A stretch of 64,000 nucleotides of DNA from the NCBI RefSeq assembly GCF_001528665.1, contig NZ_BBYJ01000024.1:225641-289640 (forward strand), in the 5' to 3' direction. Of this stretch, positions 35,858-44,808 are shown in pieces. Under the pieces are notes generated by a model. The model saw only the letters and a program-made list of their open reading frames with translations. It had not been told where the DNA came from and did no database searches. The number at the start of each line of letters is the position of its first letter. Positions within the stretch are counted from its first letter, which is position 1. Source of the DNA: Microtetraspora malaysiensis. Its GTDB lineage: Bacteria; Actinomycetota; Actinomycetes; Streptosporangiales; Streptosporangiaceae. Both the position numbers and the translations under genes were made by a program.

Positions 35858-37417
35858 TCACTGTCTGTCGGTCCAGCGTCGGGGGCGGAGCTTGGAATAC
35901 CGGTGGAACCGCATCGACACGGTCCCGTCCCCCTGATCGATCACCTCTACCCGATCCGGGTGACGGGACTTCCACTTGTTATCCGCCGCACACAACGGCG
36001 CCAGGTTGTCCAAGTTCGTGCGGCCGGTCGGGTACCAGGGCTCGATGTGGTCGACCTCGGCCAGGTAAGCGGGGACGTCACACCCTTCACGACAGCAGGT
36101 CCGATACATGGCCAGGATCGCCTCCCGCTGATCGGCCGAGGCCAGCCGGCGCGCCCGCCCGAAATCCTTCACGATCCCGTCCGCGTCGCGGAGCACCCGC
36201 CTCAGTTCGGCGGTGTAGGCCATCCGGCGGGCGTCCTGCGCGGGGATCGGGGTGCCGTCCTCCAAAAAGGCCGGTTCCTCCGATTGGCCGGTCAGGGCCT
36301 GCTCGGTCACCGACACGTGCATCACGGTCCGCCGCCCGCCCTGCGATAGGCGGATGGCGAGGGCGTCGGCCATGCGGCGGGGGCGGCTGCGCAGGTCGGT
36401 GCTGTCGGTTTTGGCCGCCAGCGGTTCCAGCCAGGTCTTCAGCTGCATCTTCAGCTCTGGGTCGAGCAGCCCGCTGACGCGGCCCATCCCGTCGGTGGTG
36501 TCGGAGATGGTCAGGTGCTGGCGTTCGGTCTTGGCTGCCGCCCGCGCCAGCCTCCCGTCCGGGTCGATGGTCTCGATGATGGTGTGGCCGGCGCGGGCCA
36601 CGTCCTCCACCGTCGACGCCGACGCCGACGCTTGTGCAAGCTGGACCAGGATCGGTTCGGCCAGTTCGGTTTCGGCGTCGTCCAGATGCCGGGTGGCGGA
36701 CGCGATCGTCGTCGCATACCCGTATGACAGACGGCCGGAGGCGAACAGGCGGGCGGTGTGGGGCAGGCGAGGGAGTTGCCGCGCCAGTGTGACGCGTTCT
36801 CCGGCGCGGGCGGTGCGTGACCCGGTGGCGGATGCCAGCCATGCTCCGATCGACCGCCGCCCGAACAGGTGCTGGCCTTTACCCGCTTCGGCTATCGGGA
36901 GGCGGGCGGCGATCGCGGCTTCGGCCAGATCGATCGCGCGGGCCAGGGCGACGATCTCTGCCATCGCCACCTCAACCTCGATCCCAGCGCCGGTCTCGGT
37001 ACTGGTCCCAGCCCTGGCGCCAGGGCCGGTCTCGGTCTCGGCTCCAGCCCCGGTCTTGGTCTCGCCTGGAACCTTTCCCGCAGCTGCGGCCAGCCGCTCG
37101 GCACGGGCGAGCAGGTCGATGACGTCGCGTCCGGCCAGGTTCAGGTCGGGCCAGTCCGCTATCCGGCTATCACCACCAGCAGCATCCGGGCCCGCACCGT
37201 TCTGGCCGTCACCGTCAGCGCTGCCTGCACCAGCGTTTCGCCGGCCGGTGGCATCGCCCCGGTCATCAGCGCCCTGGCCATCGGCGGCAGCATCGCCACC
37301 GGCCCACCGGTCACCGCCACGCCAATCTGATCCCTGTGCGTCTGTGTCCTGCGGGGCGCGGCCCGGACGCTGCTCGTCCTCGCGAACGCGGCCCACGCCC
37401 AGCTGAGCCTCGCTCAA
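35858..37417 (-). CDS. DUF222/13E12-repeat HNH endonuclease protein
   Basis: 519 aa. A low-complexity N-terminus (about 1-150, GAGAETETGP-like repeats) precedes the DUF222 domain (about 150-390). The HNH nuclease is at the C-terminus: CCREGCDVPAYLAEVDHIEP, then WYPTGRTNLDNLAPLCAADN (about 441-480). 13E12-type genes are multicopy in actinobacteria and thought to be mobile or defence-related; the target is unknown. Translation may start at TTG 37417 (TTGA overlap with an upstream frame) or further in, at about residue 95. A near-identical copy ends at 63581. Confidence 0.87.
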   Translation of the reverse strand: MSEAQLGVGRVREDEQRPGRAPQDTDAQGSDWRGGDRWAGGDAAADGQGADDRGDATGRRNAGAGSADGDGQNGAGPDAAGGDSRIADWPDLNLAGRDVIDLLARAERLAAAAGKVPGETKTGAGAETETGPGARAGTSTETGAGIEVEVAMAEIVALARAIDLAEAAIAARLPIAEAGKGQHLFGRRSIGAWLASATGSRTARAGERVTLARQLPRLPHTARLFASGRLSYGYATTIASATRHLDDAETELAEPILVQLAQASASASTVEDVARAGHTIIETIDPDGRLARAAAKTERQHLTISDTTDGMGRVSGLLDPELKMQLKTWLEPLAAKTDSTDLRSRPRRMADALAIRLSQGGRRTVMHVSVTEQALTGQSEEPAFLEDGTPIPAQDARRMAYTAELRRVLRDADGIVKDFGRARRLASADQREAILAMYRTCCREGCDVPAYLAEVDHIEPWYPTGRTNLDNLAPLCAADNKWKSRHPDRVEVIDQGDGTVSMRFHRYSKLRPRRWTDRQ

Positions 37418-38202
37418 GCGGTGCCGGCCTTGCCCTGTCGGCCCGAGTCGTTCTGCTGCTGATCATCCCGACCGGCCCGCAGGGGACGGTTCACGGACGG
37501 CTCGCTGAGGGTGGAGCGGCGGCCTTGCCAGATCCCGTCCCAGGCCGACAGGTCGTCACGGTCGTACCCGGGCCGCGGCTCGCCACCGCCGTTGGCCTCT
37601 TCCCTTGGGTCGGCCGTCTTCGCGCGGGACCGGGTGGGCTCTGCGGGCGCGGGCGCGGGCGCGATCGGCGATCGCGCTGGATCTGACCGCCGTCCGCCGC
37701 TGTCAGGCTTCTGGTCTTCCGCAGCATCCGGGAGGCCGAGCAGCCGCCGCGCCCAGGACATCGCGGGCGACCTCTGACCCCAGGCCACGCTGCCTGGCCA
37801 CGACGTCTCGCTCGGCTCGCCGCGTCGCCCACCTCGCCCGTCAGAGCACGCCGTGGCGTCCGGCTGACCGCGTCGCACGGCTCGCTCGTCAGGGTGGGCC
37901 GGGTCGTGTGGGGCGGGATCAAGGGCTCCTTCGCGGCCGCCGGAGCTGCGGGCGTGATCGAGGAGCACCGCCCCGTAGGAGTCACCGGAGAAGCGACCGG
38001 ATCCGATGAACGGCGTATGCCGCCTGGACCCGCGCCGCCGTCGCGGGGACGTGGAAGGCGCGTCAGACGGCCGGGACGGAGGAGCGTCCTCCGGTCGGCG
38101 CGACAACAGCACGCCACCCGAAAGCATCATCTCTGCGCACCTCCCCTCCCGGTCTGACGGTCGAGCCTCTGCGAGAATATCGCTCACGCGTTCGATAGAC
38201 AA
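37414..38202 (-). CDS. Hypothetical protein upstream of HNH gene
   Basis: 262 aa from TTG 38202 (a GTG five codons in is an alternative). No family is recognised. It is rich in Arg, Pro, Ser and Asp, looks disordered, and has no membrane segment. Evidence for coding is the open frame, the AT-rich promoter-like DNA above it (38203-38240) and the TTGA overlap with the HNH start. It could instead be a non-coding leader of the HNH gene. Confidence 0.4.
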   Translation of the reverse strand: MSIERVSDILAEARPSDREGRCAEMMLSGGVLLSRRPEDAPPSRPSDAPSTSPRRRRGSRRHTPFIGSGRFSGDSYGAVLLDHARSSGGREGALDPAPHDPAHPDERAVRRGQPDATACSDGRGGRRGEPSETSWPGSVAWGQRSPAMSWARRLLGLPDAAEDQKPDSGGRRSDPARSPIAPAPAPAEPTRSRAKTADPREEANGGGEPRPGYDRDDLSAWDGIWQGRRSTLSEPSVNRPLRAGRDDQQQNDSGRQGKAGTA

Positions 38203-39194
38203 CTCTAAGTAATCACACTTGCACTATTTGTCAGCACTGTGTACAGCATTCTGTTTGGTGGGCATTCGCCGCCGGAGAGGGCGCGCCAAGGCCAGCGCCT
38301 CTGATATCAACGCCTCTGGAGTCGAGGCCCCTCATGTCGGCGTGTCCGGTGTCGGCGTGTCCGGTGTCGGCGTCATCGCTGCCGACTCCACGAGTTGGCG
38401 GCGGGCGAGGGTGGGGCGCCTGCGCAGTAGCGGTCAGCGGATGTCTCGGTCTCGCGTGGCGTCGGCAGGATTGCCGGTGTGGCTCAGGACGCCGGGGGCG
38501 CCGGTGGTTCACCAGGTCCGCCACCCCGCGCGGGCCAAGTACACGACGAGCAGGACCCAGGCTGCCGCCGCTGCACCCTTTCAGCGCCGCGCCCACCATT
38601 CGGGCTCGCACCACCGGCGACAAGCACCAGCACGGTCGACGACTGTCGATCGGATATCGCCGAAGTCGCTCACGCTCTGGCGTGACGGCGCGATCGCAGC
38701 GATCGCGGCCACCCCCTTCGACTCGACTGGGCATCTCAGTCTCTGGCACCTGTGGGTCGTTGGTGCCGTGGAGGGTGTGGTGGAGGCGGCGCGCCGGCCG
38801 GCCTACTCCAAGACGGTCGCCGCGTTCGCCGGAGAAGAGCGCCCGGCGCGGGCCAATGGGCTGGTCGGCCCGGCCGATTCGCAGGATCCCGCGAAGCGAG
38901 AACCCGGCCGGGCCGGAAATTCACCAGCAGGAGGGGGACAGAACGGCGACTGAATTCGTTAACCCCGCAGCGTTATCGAAAAACACGGCAGGCTCCCACC
39001 CAGTGCAGATATAGCCCGACCGGGCCAGACCAAAGATAATCGGCCGAGTTCTGCGCTATGGCCAGGCGGGCTCACCCGCCCCCTCGGGGCGCACGACCAT
39101 CCCGTCGGCTAATATTCGGCCATACCCTCGCAGAACACGACTTGAAGTGTGAACGTTCACACCATTCAGCGGCAATTAACTCGGAGCAAAGAGC
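38203..39194. other. 1-kb region without supported gene
   Basis: Long open frames exist on both strands (for example plus 38219-38953), but they are Arg/Ala/Ser-rich, lack ribosome sites and show no domain. A short direct repeat, GTCGGCGTGTCCGGT, occurs twice near 38337-38366. The last 200 bp are less GC-rich and should hold the phosphotransferase promoter. Confidence 0.45.
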
Positions 39195-40157
39195 ATGGCA
39201 TATGAACAGGCGCGCGATTACCCCGACGTGTTCGAGCATTTTTCCATCACGGAAGGTGACCGACCAGATGAGTCATGCTATCTCTACGCCCCGGTCTTTC
39301 CTATTCGAACAGGCGGGATGAAGGCCGTCGTCAAACGGACGACAGGCCCCGTGACCGCTGCCGCCGCGATCTCCCGCTGGCTCCGCGCCCTTGTCGCGCA
39401 GGACGTGCACGCGGTGACCCCGCTTCCGCTCTCCATGGAGAACCCGGCGGAGATCGGCGACCGGGTATGGGTGGCCTACCCGTGGGTCGAAGGCCGGCCC
39501 TATGACGGATCGACGGCCGACATCACCGCGGCCGGCGATCTCCTCGGTCGTGTTCACTCAGCTCAGGTGCCCGACGAGGACATGCCACGGTTTCCCTGGC
39601 CTGACCACGACGCGGCCTCGGTCGAGGAGGATGTGACCGGCCTGCAGCGCGTGCTGGGTAAGTACACGCCTGACCTCCTCGACGTGGTGCTGTCCAGGAT
39701 GTCCCCATGGCTTGTGTCCTTCATGACCGAGACGCTGCCGCCGGTGCGCGACGCGGACCTTCCCAGAGCCGTGGTCTCCATGGACTTCAAGGCGAACAAT
39801 CTGGTGTATGCCGAGGACGGGCCCGTCCTGATCGACCCCGACAATGCCGAATACGCTCCGAGGTTGCTGGATCTGGCGCTGTCCGCGCTGCTGTTCCACT
39901 ATGAATCGACCGGCTCTCCGCCTCGGCTGTTCACCAGGGGTGAATGGGCGGCGTTCCTGACAGCATACCGTCGCCATGTCGAGCTCACCGACAGCGAGAT
40001 CGCATTGTGGCCTACGGCGCTTCGCTACATGCTCCTCGAATGGGGTACATGGACCCTCATTGACGCCGCCGAGTGCGATGACTGGGACGATCCACACAAG
40101 CAGGCGTTCCTCATCGACCTTGCCACGGTTGACATAGCCAAGTTTCCTCTCGAATAG
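39195..40157 (+). CDS. Aminoglycoside phosphotransferase (APH)-like kinase
   Basis: 320 aa protein-kinase-like fold. The N-lobe has MKAVVKRTTGPV (probable ATP-binding Lys) and VWVAYPWVEGRPY. The C-lobe carries a Brenner-like catalytic loop with Asp and Asn, VVSMDFKANNLVY (about 196-208), and the metal-binding VLIDPDNAEYAP. The usual catalytic HxD histidine is replaced (SMD), seen in some small-molecule kinases. The substrate is unknown; resistance, choline or sugar kinases share this fold. The upstream DNA is less GC-rich than average, so horizontal acquisition is possible. Confidence 0.75.
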   Translation: MAYEQARDYPDVFEHFSITEGDRPDESCYLYAPVFPIRTGGMKAVVKRTTGPVTAAAAISRWLRALVAQDVHAVTPLPLSMENPAEIGDRVWVAYPWVEGRPYDGSTADITAAGDLLGRVHSAQVPDEDMPRFPWPDHDAASVEEDVTGLQRVLGKYTPDLLDVVLSRMSPWLVSFMTETLPPVRDADLPRAVVSMDFKANNLVYAEDGPVLIDPDNAEYAPRLLDLALSALLFHYESTGSPPRLFTRGEWAAFLTAYRRHVELTDSEIALWPTALRYMLLEWGTWTLIDAAECDDWDDPHKQAFLIDLATVDIAKFPLE

Positions 40158-40248
40158 TCCATTAACCGATAGCTCCCTCAAAGCCAATTCTGTCGGGATT
40201 GGAGGAGGAAGAGTGCGGTGAGGTTGTTCCGGTTGATCCCGAAGACGA

Positions 40249-40277
40249 GTGAAGCCCCCGCAGAGCGGGGGCTTCAC
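40249..40277. terminator. Perfect 13-bp stem-loop between convergent genes
   Basis: GTGAAGCCCCCGC-AGA-GCGGGGGCTTCAC lies between the APH-like gene and the minus-strand secreted-protein gene. It should terminate from both sides. The remaining 40278-40493 holds no gene that I can support. Confidence 0.75.
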
Positions 40278-40493
40278 AACCTCCATTGTCGGCAAGACAG
40301 TCGGAAGGCTACGTCCAAGCGCAGGCCTGATCGCTTACCTGAGGAGCGTCGGAGGATATCCGCGATACCGGGCCGTCAGCCACCGATCAATGTCACCATT
40401 CGGGAACCGAACCACCGCCTGCGGGATTCTGCGAGCTCACGGAGTTTGGCCGGCCAAGGGCCCATCGCAGGCTATTGCACGATCACGCCCGGG

Positions 40494-40952
40494 TCAGCGG
40501 CACTTGAAGCGGCGCTGGGGGCTGAACTTGTGGGTTCCCACACCATCGACCACATAGCTGCGGTAGGTGAAGGTCGTACCGGCTTTACATCCCTTGCTAA
40601 GGGAGAATCCGATGCTGCCGTACCAGGACTTGCTGGCCAGATCCTGCCACCCGTACCACCGTTTACGCTGGAGAACGCCCGTGTAGTGGAAACCCCCCGG
40701 GCAACTGGATGACCAGACGCTGGCGTTGACCGTACGACCGCTCAAGTAGGGCGGGTTGGCCCCCCACGAGCAGCGAGCGGCCTCGGCAGAGGCCGCAAGG
40801 GACAGAGTCTGGCCGCCCGCGGAGTTCATCGAGGCGTCGACAGCCGCGTTCGGGGCGGTGAAGCTCTGCGCCGCGGCATTCGATGTGCTCACCGGCGTTA
40901 TCGAGAACACACCTGCCGCTACCGCGACACTGATCTTCATCATCGTCTTCAT
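40494..40952 (-). CDS. Small secreted cysteine-containing protein
   Basis: 152 aa. A Sec signal peptide is clear: MKTMMK, hydrophobic ISVAVAAGVFSI, then a cleavage region STSNAAAQ (about 24-28). The mature part has four Cys (in ARCSWG, SSCPGG, KGCKAG and the terminal FKCR), probably two disulfides, and aromatic motifs YGWQDLASKSWYGS. No family is recognised; it resembles small actinomycete exported proteins of unknown function. ATG 40952 has AAAGGAAAAGG upstream. Confidence 0.75.
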   Translation of the reverse strand: MKTMMKISVAVAAGVFSITPVSTSNAAAQSFTAPNAAVDASMNSAGGQTLSLAASAEAARCSWGANPPYLSGRTVNASVWSSSCPGGFHYTGVLQRKRWYGWQDLASKSWYGSIGFSLSKGCKAGTTFTYRSYVVDGVGTHKFSPQRRFKCR

Positions 40953-41465
40953 GTCCTTTTCCTTTCGGTCATGAACGGCTGTTGATCGTGCTCAGAAGAA
41001 ACACACCGGATTCTGTTCGTGGGCGTATACTTCCCACCGCGAATACGCCCGAGGTGAGTATCGACGTGAGTGTGACGAGGAGTCTCCTCCCAGAGTTCTC
41101 GTGGAAAACAGAGCGACGCCATGAAGCCTAGGGAGAGACCCGCACGACGGCGTCAAACCGCGGTTCGAATCGTCTGTACGCTTTTTCGCCGTTTCCGCCT
41201 TCACCCCGGGTTGAGCGAATATTCCCGTCTACTGCGGAAGTCACAGAGGGCACCGGCAGCACACACCGGTGGCCTGCCCGGCCTGCCCGCTGTACCGCCC
41301 GCCGTATGAGCGGCGACCGGCCAATATGAATGAGCGGGGTCGCCCTCCCGTCACCCCGGAAAGCACCATCGTTCGAGGGGCCCATTCAAAAGGTGGCCGA
41401 CTGCAACTCCCGTGGTATGTCTCGGGATTGATGCGCCCCGGCCGGTTTCGGAGTTAGCGTGACGG
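40953..41465. other. Intergenic region upstream of two-component system
   Basis: About 510 bp between divergent genes (secreted protein to the left, kinase to the right). No convincing gene. The sequence is locally AT-richer near 40980-41040, fitting a promoter for the secreted protein. Confidence 0.45.
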
Positions 41466-42677
41466 ATGCCCCTCAGCGCCGCGCCGGGCCTCCGGCGGCT
41501 GTCCTCGCTCAGCCCCCTGGTCCTCGACAGCGCCCTGGCTTCCTCCCTGGTCGTCGTCACCTGGCTGTGGGAGCTTTACGGACCCGACATGGGACGTCCC
41601 GTCGACCTGCCGGCCATGATGCTGACCTTGCTCGCGAACGGGCCGCTGGCGCTGCGCAGGCGCGCGCCGCTGTCCGTCCTGGCGATCGTCACGGTCGCGG
41701 CGCTCGTTTACCACATGCAGGGCTACCATGCGGGCCTCAACAGCATCGGCATGATGGTGGCCCTCTACACGGTCGCCGTCCACCGCTCCTGGAAGGCCGA
41801 CCTGGTAGGTGTCGCGTTGGTGGTGCCCGTGTGGACGCACGGATCGTCGCTCCAGGCCACCGTCGCCCTGCTGTCGGCGCTCGGGCAGTCGCTCCTCATG
41901 GCGGCCTGTACGGTGGGCGCGGGCCTCAGCGTACGGCTGCTGTCAGAGCGCACCAGGCAGCTCGCCGAGCTCGCCGAGCAGCTCCGCAGAGAGCAGGACG
42001 CCGCCGCCAACCGAGCCGTCACCCGGGAACGCCTGCGGATCGCCCGCGAGCTGCACGATGTCGTGGCCCATCACATGTCCGTGATCTCGGTGCAGGCCGG
42101 TCTCGGCCGCTTCGTCGCTCTGTCCCATCCCCCCACGGCGCACGCGACGCTGGGAGTCATCGCGGACACCAGCCATGAGGCACTCAACGAGTTACGGCGC
42201 CTGCTGTCGATCCTTCGGATCGAGGCGCACGAGGACGACGAGGGGCTGTACGCCGCCGCACCGGGGCTGAGGGACCTCGACGCCCTCGCGGAGCGGCTCC
42301 GTGCGGCGGGCCTGTCCGTCGAGATGATCGTCGAGGGCACGGTGCGGCCGTTGCCGCCCGGACTGGAGGTGTGCGCCTACCGGATCGTCCAGGAGTCGCT
42401 GACCAACGTGCTCAAGCATGCCGGGCCCGCCCGGGTGGAGGTGGCGATCACGTACGGCTGGTCCACGCTCACCGTACGCGTCACCGATGACGGCTCCGGC
42501 GCCGCCTCTGTGTGGCCGGAGCCGGGATCTGGCGGCAACGGCTTGATCGGTATGACCGAGCGTGTCAAGCTCTATCAGGGCACGCTCAAGGCGAGCCCGT
42601 TGCCGCAGGGCGGCTTCGAGGTGCTGACGATCTTCCCGCTGCCCCACCCGGCGAGGTCGAGTGAAGCAGGTTCATGA
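41466..42677 (+). CDS. DesK/NarX-type sensor histidine kinase
   Basis: 403 aa. Four to five N-terminal membrane helices (about 15-160; for example SALASSLVVVTWLWEL and LVGVALVVPVWTH) precede a coiled coil and the HisKA_3 domain with RELHDVVAHHMS (His about 197). The HATPase_c domain has VQESLTNVLKHAGPA and GNGLIGMTERV. It should autophosphorylate on a membrane signal and pass phosphate to the NarL-type regulator that begins in its stop codon (ATGA, 42674-42677). Its closeness to the RiPP locus and ABC exporter suggests a sensing or immunity role, which is inference. Confidence 0.9.
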   Translation: MPLSAAPGLRRLSSLSPLVLDSALASSLVVVTWLWELYGPDMGRPVDLPAMMLTLLANGPLALRRRAPLSVLAIVTVAALVYHMQGYHAGLNSIGMMVALYTVAVHRSWKADLVGVALVVPVWTHGSSLQATVALLSALGQSLLMAACTVGAGLSVRLLSERTRQLAELAEQLRREQDAAANRAVTRERLRIARELHDVVAHHMSVISVQAGLGRFVALSHPPTAHATLGVIADTSHEALNELRRLLSILRIEAHEDDEGLYAAAPGLRDLDALAERLRAAGLSVEMIVEGTVRPLPPGLEVCAYRIVQESLTNVLKHAGPARVEVAITYGWSTLTVRVTDDGSGAASVWPEPGSGGNGLIGMTERVKLYQGTLKASPLPQGGFEVLTIFPLPHPARSSEAGS

Positions 42678-43330
42678 TCAGCGTGCTGGTGGTCGACGAT
42701 CAGGTGCTCATCCGTGCCGGCCTGGCGGCCCTCCTGCGCGCGGCGGGACTGACGGTGGTGGGCGAGGCCGCCGACGGCGAGGAAGCGGTACGGCTCGCCG
42801 CCACGCTCCGGCCCGAGGTCGTTCTCATGGACATCCGGATGCCGGGGATGGATGGACTCCATGCCACCGAACGGATCCTGGCCGCCGCCGAGCCGCCCGC
42901 GCCCAAGGTCCTCATCCTGACCACCTTCGACCTGGACGAGTACGTCTACAACGCGCTGCGGCTGGGCGCGGGAGGCTTCCTGCTCAAGGACACTCCGCCA
43001 GAGCGCCTCATCGCCGCGATTCACACGGTCGCCTCGGGCGACATCCTGCTCGCGCCCACCGCCACCAGACGGTTGATCGAGGCCTTCGTCGACCCGCCCG
43101 CCGCCGCCCCTCCCCCGGAGCTCGACCGTCTGACCACCCGTGAGACCGAGGTACTGCGCCTTGTCGGCCACGCGCTGTCCAACAAGGAGATCGCCCAGCG
43201 CCTATCGGTCAGCGAGGGCACGGTCAAAACGCACCTCAACCGGCTCATGGCCAAGCTGGGGCTCGCCAGCCGCGCCCAGGCGGTCGTCCTGTCCTACGAC
43301 TCCGGCCTGGTCAAGCCGGCCGGCTGGTGA
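42674..43330 (+). CDS. NarL/LuxR-family response regulator
   Basis: 218 aa. The receiver has VVDDQ near residue 6, phospho-acceptor D53 in VLMDIRMPG, a Thr in ILTTFDLDEYV and Lys in FLLKDTPPE. The C-terminal LuxR helix-turn-helix (about 150-212) reads LTTRETEVLRLVGHALSNKE and then SEGTVKTHLNRLMAKLG. It is coupled to the kinase by ATGA. Such pairs often control an adjacent ABC exporter; here the exporter gene starts 503 bp downstream. Confidence 0.92.
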   Translation: MISVLVVDDQVLIRAGLAALLRAAGLTVVGEAADGEEAVRLAATLRPEVVLMDIRMPGMDGLHATERILAAAEPPAPKVLILTTFDLDEYVYNALRLGAGGFLLKDTPPERLIAAIHTVASGDILLAPTATRRLIEAFVDPPAAAPPPELDRLTTRETEVLRLVGHALSNKEIAQRLSVSEGTVKTHLNRLMAKLGLASRAQAVVLSYDSGLVKPAGW

Positions 43331-43833
43331 CGTGACCCCTGCGGGCGAATCCTGACCACCGACGCGCGGCCCTGACTCCGGGGAGTTCACCAAGGCCGCG
43401 GGCACCTTTGGCCGGTCAGTAACAGCCGGCTCGTCCACTGCGGCACGGTCTGCTTGGTCGCCTCCGGCTCTTCGGCCGACGCATCGGCCCGTGCAGGGTG
43501 GCCCGTAGCCGCTGCGGCCGTCGGCGTAACCCGGTCCGCGATCTCGGCCGAAAACCCGTCCACGTGCTTGCCCAGCGTGTCGTCGAGCCGCAGCTTGGCG
43601 CGCTGTTCGATCGGTGACGCTCGCTCTGGGTTGAGCCGGAGGGGAGCGCGCGGGGAGCGAACGAGGAGAACAAGGGGAGCAGGCCGGGATCGCACCGGGA
43701 GCATCTGGGCGAATCATGTGCCTCAGCCGATCATCTGTCGGGCCCGATGCGTCAGGCCTGATGCCGGGCCTGATGCCGGGCCTGATTCCGAGGAATGGGA
43801 CGTTGACATGACCCTGCGAAGCGCGCGGCGACC
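43331..43833. other. Region upstream of RiPP-cluster ABC exporter
   Basis: About 500 bp with no supported complete gene. A minus-strand frame at 43387-43640 has protein-like composition (AKLRLDDTLGKHVDGFSAEI) but no family; it may be a decayed gene. Near 43760-43790 the unit GGGCCTGATGCC repeats. The exporter promoter must be here. Confidence 0.45.
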
Positions 43834-44808
43834 ATGACGCTTCACCAGGAGGTCGCCTCGGGGCCTGACTCCATCGGGGCCACCCCGCCGGTCGTCGAGC
43901 TCCAGAGCGTGACGAAGACGTTCGGCACGGTCCGGGCGGTGCGCGGAGTGACTCTGCGGATCGATCCCGGACAGGTCTACGGTCTCCTCGGCCCGAACGG
44001 CGCGGGGAAGACGACCCTGATGCGGATCCTGGTCGGTCTCGTCCGGAGCGACGCGGGCACCGTCCAGGTCCTCGGCCGGCCGCCGGGTGACCCGCGGACG
44101 CTGCGCAGCATCGGCGCGCTGATCGAGTCGCCGGCGTTCGTGCCGCACCTGTCGGGGCGCGTGAACCTGCAGGTGCTCGCCCGGGCGCGCGGGCTGCCCG
44201 ACGCGGAGGTCGTCCGGGTGCTGCGGGCCGTGGACCTGGACGGCGCCGCCGACCGCCGCGTCACCGGTTACTCCCTCGGCATGAGGCAGCGCCTGGGTGT
44301 CGCGGGCGCGCTGCTCGGCGACCCGTCGCTGCTCATCCTGGACGAGCCGACGAACGGCCTCGACCCCGAGGGCACGGCCTCCATGCGCTCGCTGATCCGC
44401 GACCTGGCCGGCTCGGCCACCGTTCTGCTCTCGTCCCACCTGCTCGGCGAGATCCAGCACGTCTGCGACCGCGTCGTGGTGCTGGACAAGGGTGCGGTCG
44501 TGGCGGAGGACTCGGTCTCGGCGCTGCTGTCGCGGTCCGGGTCGAGGTCCGTCATCGTCCGGGCCCGGCCGATGGACCTGGCGGAGAAAGTCCTGAAGTC
44601 GAACGACGCCTGGTCGAAAGCCGTCCGGGCCGGAGACGCCGGCGATCCGCACGTGCGGCTGGAGCTGGACGGGGACGGCGTCCCCGGGCTGGTCCGGGCG
44701 CTGGTGGAGGCGGGAGTCGAGATCCACGAGGTACGGCGTGAGCGCCGGTCGCTCGAGGACGTGTTCTTCGCGCTCACCGGAGACCACTCAGCGGGGAGCG
44801 GCACATGA
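43834..44808 (+). CDS. ABC exporter ATP-binding protein (DrrA/BcrA-like)
   Basis: 324 aa. Walker A LLGPNGAGKTTLMR (about 52-65), Q-loop region, ABC signature YSLGMRQRLGVAGALLG, Walker B LLILDEPTNGLDPEG and H-loop SSHLLGE. The C-terminal extension matches the DrrA/BcrA type that exports antibiotics and lantibiotics. It is coupled by ATGA to the permease. First gene of the RiPP cluster in this direction; probable role is export of, or immunity to, the peptide product. Confidence 0.9.
   Translation: MTLHQEVASGPDSIGATPPVVELQSVTKTFGTVRAVRGVTLRIDPGQVYGLLGPNGAGKTTLMRILVGLVRSDAGTVQVLGRPPGDPRTLRSIGALIESPAFVPHLSGRVNLQVLARARGLPDAEVVRVLRAVDLDGAADRRVTGYSLGMRQRLGVAGALLGDPSLLILDEPTNGLDPEGTASMRSLIRDLAGSATVLLSSHLLGEIQHVCDRVVVLDKGAVVAEDSVSALLSRSGSRSVIVRARPMDLAEKVLKSNDAWSKAVRAGDAGDPHVRLELDGDGVPGLVRALVEAGVEIHEVRRERRSLEDVFFALTGDHSAGSGT

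Noticed and set aside
38219..38953. Possible 244-aa protein
   Set aside because: No ribosome site, no domain, composition typical of non-coding GC-rich DNA, and an equally long frame on the other strand.
43387..43717. Minus-strand frame with protein-like stretch AKLRLDDTLGKHVDGF
   Set aside because: No start with a ribosome site and no recognisable family. Kept only as a possible decayed gene in the region note.
43760..43790. Repeated GGGCCTGATGCC as an operator array
   Set aside because: Only two to three imperfect copies, no dyad symmetry and no further support.
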